From: Candidatus Woesearchaeota archaeon CG11_big_fil_rev_8_21_14_0_20_43_8
GTDB lineage: Archaea > Nanobdellota > Nanobdellia > Woesearchaeales > CG08-08-20-14
Length of the DNA stretch: 14,748 bases
NCBI GenBank assembly: GCA_002762705.1
Contig: PCVE01000013.1
Span: 1 to 14,748 of the forward strand
Direction: 5' to 3'
Every line of letters starts with the position of its first letter. The first letter of the stretch is position 1. Below, one piece after another: positions 7,299 through 14,748 of this stretch. The translations under genes were made by a program, and so were the position numbers. The notes beneath the pieces were generated by a model that was given only the letters and a program-made list of their open reading frames with translations, was not told the origin of the DNA and did no database searches.

Positions 7299-8764
7299 TC
7301 GCTATGCTGGACGATTATAAGATATTCCGAGATGAAGGCGGTAAGCCAGTCGTGCTTGGTTCAGGTGGACAGGCAGTGACTTTTCTTGCGACGCATGTCC
7401 CGACTGACACGAAAGTCGCGCTGAAACAGTCGCGTCCATATGGTTCTTCGCGTAAGGAACTTGAGCTCATGGTCAGAGAAGCCGATGTCATGAAGACACT
7501 TCATCATCCGCAGATACCGTCTTATGTGGATTCATTTCTCGACGAGACACAGAATACTCTGCAGGCAGAGGCGCGTTTCTATCTGGTGACTGAATTCGTC
7601 GACGGACAGACACTCGAAGATTATGTCTCTCATAATGGCAGACTTTCTTCAGAAGAATGCAGATCTGTAGCTATTAGTGTGCTCGCTCCGTTGTCGTATG
7701 TGCATTCCAGCGGAAATGGTCTTGTGCATAGGGATGTGAACCCTAAAAATATAATTATTGATTCAGATGGTCTGTGTCATCTCGTCGATTTTGGTGTCAC
7801 TAAAATTAATGCTGATGAAACAATGAATGGCACGACCACCGTCGGCACGCTTGGTTATGCCGCACCGGAGCAGCTCGGTGGAGTCTGCGATGCGCGTAGC
7901 GACCTTTATGGTCTTGGCGCCACTCTTTTTTTCTGCGCGACAGGAAAATTCCCTGCTGAGTATTCACCGATGGGGATGGCTGGACTCAAGAAAAAAGAAG
8001 TGAAAAAAGCACTTGCACAATCCAATGTGGCTGACTGGTTAGGCAGAGTAATACTTAATCTGGTAGATAAGCCTGAAAAAAGATATCAAAAGGCTTCACA
8101 CCTTTTTTCTGCGCTCCATGCTTCATTTGGGGATGAATATGGTGATTCAAATCTTTCATGTAAGAAGGATCTTGATATGATCACAAGTGGATTCATTCAA
8201 TATGTGAAATCATCATGGAAAAGAATCTGGAAGGCAAATGAGAGATATGAGCAGATGTATCGACGCGAACTTAAACTTCTTGATAAGATCACCGACGGGA
8301 GGATCAATAATCCATCTTATGCATCTGTTCGTAAGGATCAGATCCGTCGCGAGCAGCTTGATCTCTTATGGACTAAACTAGAGACAGATGAATTTCCAGG
8401 GAAAAAAGATGCGCTTAGAAATCTTGGACAGGCGGGTTGTCTTTCTAAAATAAGGAAGCTAGATGACTTGTCTTTACATCACTTTTCTCTTCTTCACGTG
8501 GAGACGTTCATAGGAGAAAATATTCTTGATCGTGCCTACGAAAGCTATCTTGAAGATCTGCATCACGTGTTGGTATCTCACAATACTTGGATCAGGCAGG
8601 CTATACGGGTTAGACGACTTAAAGCATCGAAGCTAAAAAAGCTCACCGAGGCACGGAAAGACAGCGTCCTTTCACAATATAGATCAAATACCTTGAGCAA
8701 GAGAGAAGATGGTGAGGACGTGCTGCTTGATTTCGCGGCGAATCTTCCAGTCGACACTCTCTGA
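7280..8764 (+). CDS. Hanks-type Ser/Thr protein kinase with long helical C-terminal region
   Basis: A 494-residue cytoplasmic protein. Residues about 14-285 form a complete PknB-like kinase domain: loop L26-G-S-G-G-Q-A-V, lysine V-A-L-K49, 'READVM' with the helix-C Glu, H150-R-D152-V-N154-P-K-N157, D170-F-G172, 'AAPEQ' and 'SDLYGLG'. The lysine two residues after the catalytic Asp is Asn (N154). Such HRDVN/HRDVS forms occur in bacterial kinases thought to be active, so this is not proof of a pseudokinase. From about 300 to the end the sequence is helical and rich in Lys, Arg and Glu, with no domain I know, and is probably a partner-binding or coiled-coil region. It overlaps the preceding kinase by 19 bases in another frame. 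The start at 7280 is the first ATG; an ATG at 7304 would remove 8 residues. Together they could be a kinase cascade, as inference. Confidence 0.9.
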   Translation: MSFEDVIAMLDDYKIFRDEGGKPVVLGSGGQAVTFLATHVPTDTKVALKQSRPYGSSRKELELMVREADVMKTLHHPQIPSYVDSFLDETQNTLQAEARFYLVTEFVDGQTLEDYVSHNGRLSSEECRSVAISVLAPLSYVHSSGNGLVHRDVNPKNIIIDSDGLCHLVDFGVTKINADETMNGTTTVGTLGYAAPEQLGGVCDARSDLYGLGATLFFCATGKFPAEYSPMGMAGLKKKEVKKALAQSNVADWLGRVILNLVDKPEKRYQKASHLFSALHASFGDEYGDSNLSCKKDLDMITSGFIQYVKSSWKRIWKANERYEQMYRRELKLLDKITDGRINNPSYASVRKDQIRREQLDLLWTKLETDEFPGKKDALRNLGQAGCLSKIRKLDDLSLHHFSLLHVETFIGENILDRAYESYLEDLHHVLVSHNTWIRQAIRVRRLKASKLKKLTEARKDSVLSQYRSNTLSKREDGEDVLLDFAANLPVDTL

Positions 8765-8780
8765 TTCTTCGTCGGGTAAC

Positions 8781-8788
8781 TTATAAAT
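8781..8788 (+). promoter_or_regulatory. Upstream TATA box of the rRNA operon
   Basis: ttataaat lies just after the kinase gene; it would start transcription near 8810, ahead of the second box. Tandem promoters are common before rRNA operons. Confidence 0.45.
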
Positions 8789-8827
8789 GACTTAGCACCC
8801 ATAATTTATCTTGTCCAAATAGAAACA

Positions 8828-8835
8828 TTTAAATA
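8828..8835 (+). promoter_or_regulatory. Main TATA box of the rRNA operon
   Basis: tttaaata is preceded by the purine-rich agaaac, a plausible TFB-recognition element, and followed by a C-rich run. Predicted initiation is near 8855, giving a 16S leader of about 160 bases. Confidence 0.6.
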
Positions 8836-8856
8836 CCCCCCGTATTCCCCATACTG

Positions 8857-9014
8857 ATACCAAATTTCATCACCTCCAATGTTCTGTAACATTCACAAAA
8901 ATGTGTGCCTGAGGCAAATGTGTCAGGCATGAAAGAGAGCAATCAATTAGTTTGTGGAAATATTGTCGAGTGACAATATCCCTAAAATTCCAATATGCGA
9001 CCGTTCAATAAGAA
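8857..9014 (+). other. 16S leader with two hairpins
   Basis: The predicted 5' leader of the rRNA transcript contains a 7-bp hairpin (8906-8912 with 8923-8929), the left arm of the 16S processing stem (8938-8952), and an 8-bp hairpin (8960-8967 with 8972-8979, loop gagt). It also holds an exact copy of atcacctcc at 8869-8877, the same nine bases as the 16S 3' end. No coding frame is supported here. Confidence 0.55.
8938..8952 (+). repeat. 16S processing stem, left arm
   Basis: agcaatcaattagtt is perfectly complementary to 10529-10543 beyond the 16S 3' end, and the pairing extends a few bases each way with G-U pairs. Such a stem brings both ends of 16S together for excision in archaea. I could not place a clean bulge-helix-bulge inside it. 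Confidence 0.85.
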
Positions 9015-10489
<1,475 letters not shown>

Positions 10490-10528
10490 TTTTTAAATCT
10501 TGTCAGTCAAACATAACTGACAAAAACG

Positions 10529-10543
10529 AACTAATTGATTGCT
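10529..10543 (+). repeat. 16S processing stem, right arm
   Basis: aactaattgattgct is the perfect reverse complement of 8938-8952. A separate 6-bp hairpin (gtcagt with actgac, 10502-10521) sits between the 16S 3' end and this arm. Confidence 0.85.
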
Positions 10544-10603
10544 TTTCTTTTATTTTCATAAATTTGGGGTCGTAGCTCAGTCCGGTAGAGCACCTCCCTT
10601 GCA

Positions 10604-10635
10604 CACTCTGACGAGATGGATTGTCAAGTCAAGTG
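10604..10635 (+). other. tRNA-Ala intron 1 (32 nt, anticodon loop 37/38)
   Basis: It lies at the canonical archaeal position. Its ends form a textbook bulge-helix-bulge. The anticodon stem is followed by a 4-bp central helix, cttg (10598-10601) with caag (10630-10633). There is a 3-nt bulge ca/c (10602-10604) at the 5' site and tg/a (10634-10636) at the 3' site. The intron stem is act with agt and tgac with gtca, with one bulged C. Confidence 0.93.
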
Positions 10636-10657
10636 AGGAGGGGGCCTCGGGTTCAAA

Positions 10658-10693
10658 ATTGGAAAAGAGCCCATTGGTGCTCGCCGTTGAAAG
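10658..10693 (+). other. tRNA-Ala intron 2 (36 nt, T loop 59/60)
   Basis: It splits the T loop. Next to the T stem, ttca (10652-10655) pairs with tgaa (10688-10691) as the 4-bp central helix. The bulges are aa/a (10656-10658) and ag/t (10692-10694), cut after the second base as the rule requires. The inner intron helix is weaker (a T-T mismatch, then tgg with ccg) but a gagc/gctc hairpin (10667-10670 with 10679-10682) follows. Removal gives the normal T loop. Confidence 0.9.
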
Positions 10694-10707
10694 TCCCGAC
10701 GACTCCA

Positions 10708-10866
10708 TATTACTTTCATTAATCACGCAGTGTTCAACTGCAGATGGCCAGTGAGGAAATAGATCGCCTCGGAAGCTGGTTTAAATGAACGCAACTCGGC
10801 AGCTAACCATTGCCGAGTGAAGGGTTAATCGTAATTTTTTTCCAGACTTAACGATGATGAGCCATG
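10708..10866 (+). other. Spacer between tRNA-Ala and 23S with hairpins
   Basis: No gene is supported. It contains a 5-bp hairpin gcagt/actgc (about 10727-10741), an 8-bp hairpin actcggca/tgccgagt (about 10794-10817), and a T-rich stretch near 10833 flanked by atcgt and acgat. These are likely processing structures ahead of 23S. Confidence 0.5.
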
Positions 10867-13826
<2,960 letters not shown>

Positions 13827-13827
13827 T

Positions 13828-13858
13828 ACTGGTTTTTTTCCAAAAGAAAAAAATCAGT
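13828..13858 (+). other. Hairpin directly after 23S
   Basis: actggtttttttc pairs with gaaaaaaatcagt (13-bp stem, one G-T pair, loop caaaa). It may act in 3' processing of 23S. Parts of it could instead pair with the T-rich spacer before 23S. Confidence 0.6.
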
Positions 13859-13862
13859 GCGC

Positions 13863-13913
13863 GACAAGCTTGCTTGTCTGCGTATTGGTCTTTTCATACT
13901 TGTATGAAGAGAC
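13863..13913 (+). other. Two further hairpins in the 3' trailer
   Basis: gacaag/cttgtc (13863-13878, loop cttg) is followed by an 11-12 bp stem gtcttttcatac/gtatgaagagac (13888-13913, one G-T pair). No 5S rRNA or tRNA is found in this trailer. Confidence 0.5.
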
Positions 13914-13930
13914 TGTGGCTTTCATAAAAG

Positions 13931-13976
13931 AAAGTGGTCCGTTTGCGGACCGCTTTTCTTTTTTCTTTCTTTTTTT
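13931..13976 (+). terminator. Terminator hairpin and T tracts of the rRNA operon
   Basis: agtggtccg pairs with cggaccgct around the loop tttg, with A-T pairs extending the stem, followed by T-rich runs (ttttctttctttttt). Archaeal termination needs mainly the T tracts. The hairpin may add to it or protect the 3' end. Confidence 0.7.
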
Positions 13977-14127
13977 ATGATTGCTTTTTTCTATGTTGAA
14001 TGGTTATCAACTGAATTGTATTTAGTTAAATGATAATTATGATATAGACTTGGTTATGATATAGTCATAGCTATAACAAGATCTTCTATGCATGGTTAGA
14101 TTGATTGTAGCGATAGCTATACAAAAC

Positions 14128-14138
14128 ATTATATAATT
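14128..14138 (+). promoter_or_regulatory. TATA box of the zinc-ribbon gene
   Basis: attatataatt is centred about 34 bases before the ATG at 14168. This predicts initiation near 14158 and a leader of only about ten bases, just enough for the ribosome-binding site at 14158-14163. Confidence 0.5.
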
Positions 14139-14157
14139 TTAATGAATTCTCGTGCTT

Positions 14158-14163
14158 GGTGAT
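14158..14163 (+). promoter_or_regulatory. Shine-Dalgarno site of the zinc-ribbon gene
   Basis: GGTGAT matches the complement of the 16S tail atcacc over six bases and lies 4 bases before the ATG at 14168. It decides against the in-frame TTG at 14156 and GTG at 14159. Confidence 0.6.
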
Positions 14164-14167
14164 ATAC

Positions 14168-14422
14168 ATGTCAGAAGACATTAATCTTGGAAAAACAATT
14201 TGTGAATTAAAATGTGAAATGTGTGGGAAGTGGTTTACTGCTGCAATTCAATTTGGAGATTCAAAAACATTTTTTTCTAGTAATCTTTCTGGTAATCTTC
14301 AACAATGTACTCATTGTAACAAAATGACGAATTGTAATAAAGAAAACATGAGATTTTCTGAAAGAGCTGGGGAAGGTTTGTTAAGAACTTATTATGAAGG
14401 ATCTCAGACATTAAGCTAATTT
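14168..14422 (+). CDS. Small zinc-ribbon protein, 83 residues or so
   Basis: A short protein of unknown function. It has two CxxC knuckles, C16-E-M-C19 and C47-T-H-C50, about 27 residues apart, as in a zinc ribbon, plus extra Cys at 12 and about 57. There is no membrane segment or signal peptide. The start at 14168 is supported by a Shine-Dalgarno site and a TATA box; the frame closes at the stop after ...SQTLS near 14419. Codons are strongly AT-rich (aaa, gaa, tta, aat) compared with the genes left of the rRNA operon, which use many atc, gac and cgg codons. That difference could mean separate origin or recent acquisition. Zinc ribbons of this kind bind nucleic acid or protein partners; neither can be chosen here. 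Confidence 0.75.
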
Positions 14423-14748
14423 ATTTGGATTTTAATATTTTAATATAACATAATCCCTTTTTTCTTTTTCATTGATGATTGTCCTAGATAGAAATATTTC
14501 CTATGCATTGGTTTTGATTGAGAGATGACGAGAGCGATAGTTATATTATTTTAGAAATTCTTATTAGTAGTGCGCCGTCTTACGACTGCGCGATTGTCAT
14601 ATCCACTGTTACTTCTCCATAACCCACTTTTTTCTTTTTATAATCTTGCATTTCCTCTCGTCTATTGACGAGTGGTGATTTAGTGGAAATGCAAGGGTCC
14701 GAGAAAACGACCCGGAGCGAAGCGGAGCTAAGTTTGCTAAATTCTGCT
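14423..14748. other. AT-rich region without a convincing gene
   Basis: About 325 bases to the window edge. I see no supported reading frame on either strand. It holds T-rich stretches near 14456-14470 and 14627-14640, a partial copy (14501-14546) of sequence upstream of the zinc-ribbon gene, a GC-rich hairpin (14571-14592), and the inverted-repeat element at 14645-14713. Confidence 0.5.
14645..14713. other. Inverted-repeat element, possible structured RNA
   Basis: An 11-bp perfect inverted repeat (cttgcatttcc, 14645-14655; ggaaatgcaag, 14685-14695) encloses a 6-bp hairpin ctcgtc/gacgag (14657-14672, loop tatt). A second hairpin gggtc/gaccc follows (14695-14713). Just after it cggagc occurs twice (14713-14718, 14723-14728). 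It fits no RNA family I know; it might also be the end of a mobile element cut by the window. Confidence 0.45.

Larger units (their letters stand above)
10566..10707 (+). tRNA. tRNA-Ala(UGC) gene interrupted by two introns
   Basis: Alanine tRNA in the 16S-23S spacer, as is usual in archaea. The gene is 142 bases long and becomes a 74-base cloverleaf after removal of 10604-10635 and 10658-10693. The acceptor stem ggggtcg (10566-10572) pairs with cgactcc (10700-10706) and includes the G3-U70 wobble that specifies alanine. The D stem is gctc/gagc. The anticodon stem is cctcc (10593-10597) with ggagg (10637-10641); the anticodon tgc is 10600-10602. The T stem is tcggg (10647-10651) with cccga (10695-10699), and the T loop after splicing is ttcaaat. 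A73 is at 10707 and CCA is not encoded. Every stem is fully paired only when both introns are taken out. Confidence 0.95.

Noticed and set aside
7280..8764. Second kinase as a pseudokinase because of HRDVN
   Set aside because: All other catalytic motifs are intact and similar HRDVN/HRDVS forms are known in bacterial kinases.
14571..14592. GC-rich hairpin as a terminator
   Set aside because: It is not followed directly by a T tract and no gene ends just before it.

Overview
The window is archaeal DNA. It carries one linked 16S - tRNA-Ala - 23S rRNA operon. The 16S has archaeal signatures: the 'aattggcgggggagcacc' block near 9872, the 'tacggggtgcagcagg' block near 9335, and a 3' end in 'atcacctcc'. 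Several protein genes start 25-30 bases after a TATA box with no room for a ribosome-binding site, which is typical of archaeal leaderless transcripts. The divergent 16S, the small genes and the gene families together suggest a DPANN-type archaeon, Woesearchaeota or a relative. That placement is inference; no tree was run.

Left part (1-8764, all plus strand): the 3' part of an STT3/AglB-type oligosaccharyltransferase; a Na+/Ca2+-exchanger-family antiporter; a HerA-like ATPase; an unrecognised soluble protein; a secreted or membrane-anchored protein; and two overlapping Hanks-type protein kinases. Four of these have their own TATA box, so this is mostly a row of single-gene units and not one operon. 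The exception is the kinase pair, which overlaps by 19 bases. The kinases, the anchored protein and the unknown protein could form a signalling group, but only proximity supports this.

rRNA part (8765-13976): two tandem TATA boxes, a leader with hairpins, 16S (about 9015-10488), a 15-bp processing stem around the 16S, tRNA-Ala(UGC), a structured spacer, 23S (about 10867-13826) closed by a perfect 16-bp terminal helix, a series of hairpins, and a terminator hairpin with T tracts. I see no 5S rRNA.

The main discovery is in the RNA genes. The tRNA-Ala is interrupted twice, at 37/38 in the anticodon loop (32 nt) and at 59/60 in the T loop (36 nt). The 23S carries a 31-nt insertion in the loop of helix 89 at the peptidyl transferase centre (E. 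coli 2477/2478). All three fit the bulge-helix-bulge rule of the archaeal splicing endonuclease: a 4-bp central helix and a 3-nt bulge at each splice site. Removing them restores a perfect tRNA cloverleaf and the conserved 23S sequence. One primary rRNA transcript would therefore need three very small introns removed. The 23S also departs from consensus at some of the most conserved peptidyl-transferase positions.

Right part (13977-14748): AT-rich DNA with one small zinc-ribbon gene that, unlike its neighbours, has a Shine-Dalgarno site, followed by about 330 bases without a convincing gene but with strong inverted repeats that may be a structured RNA.
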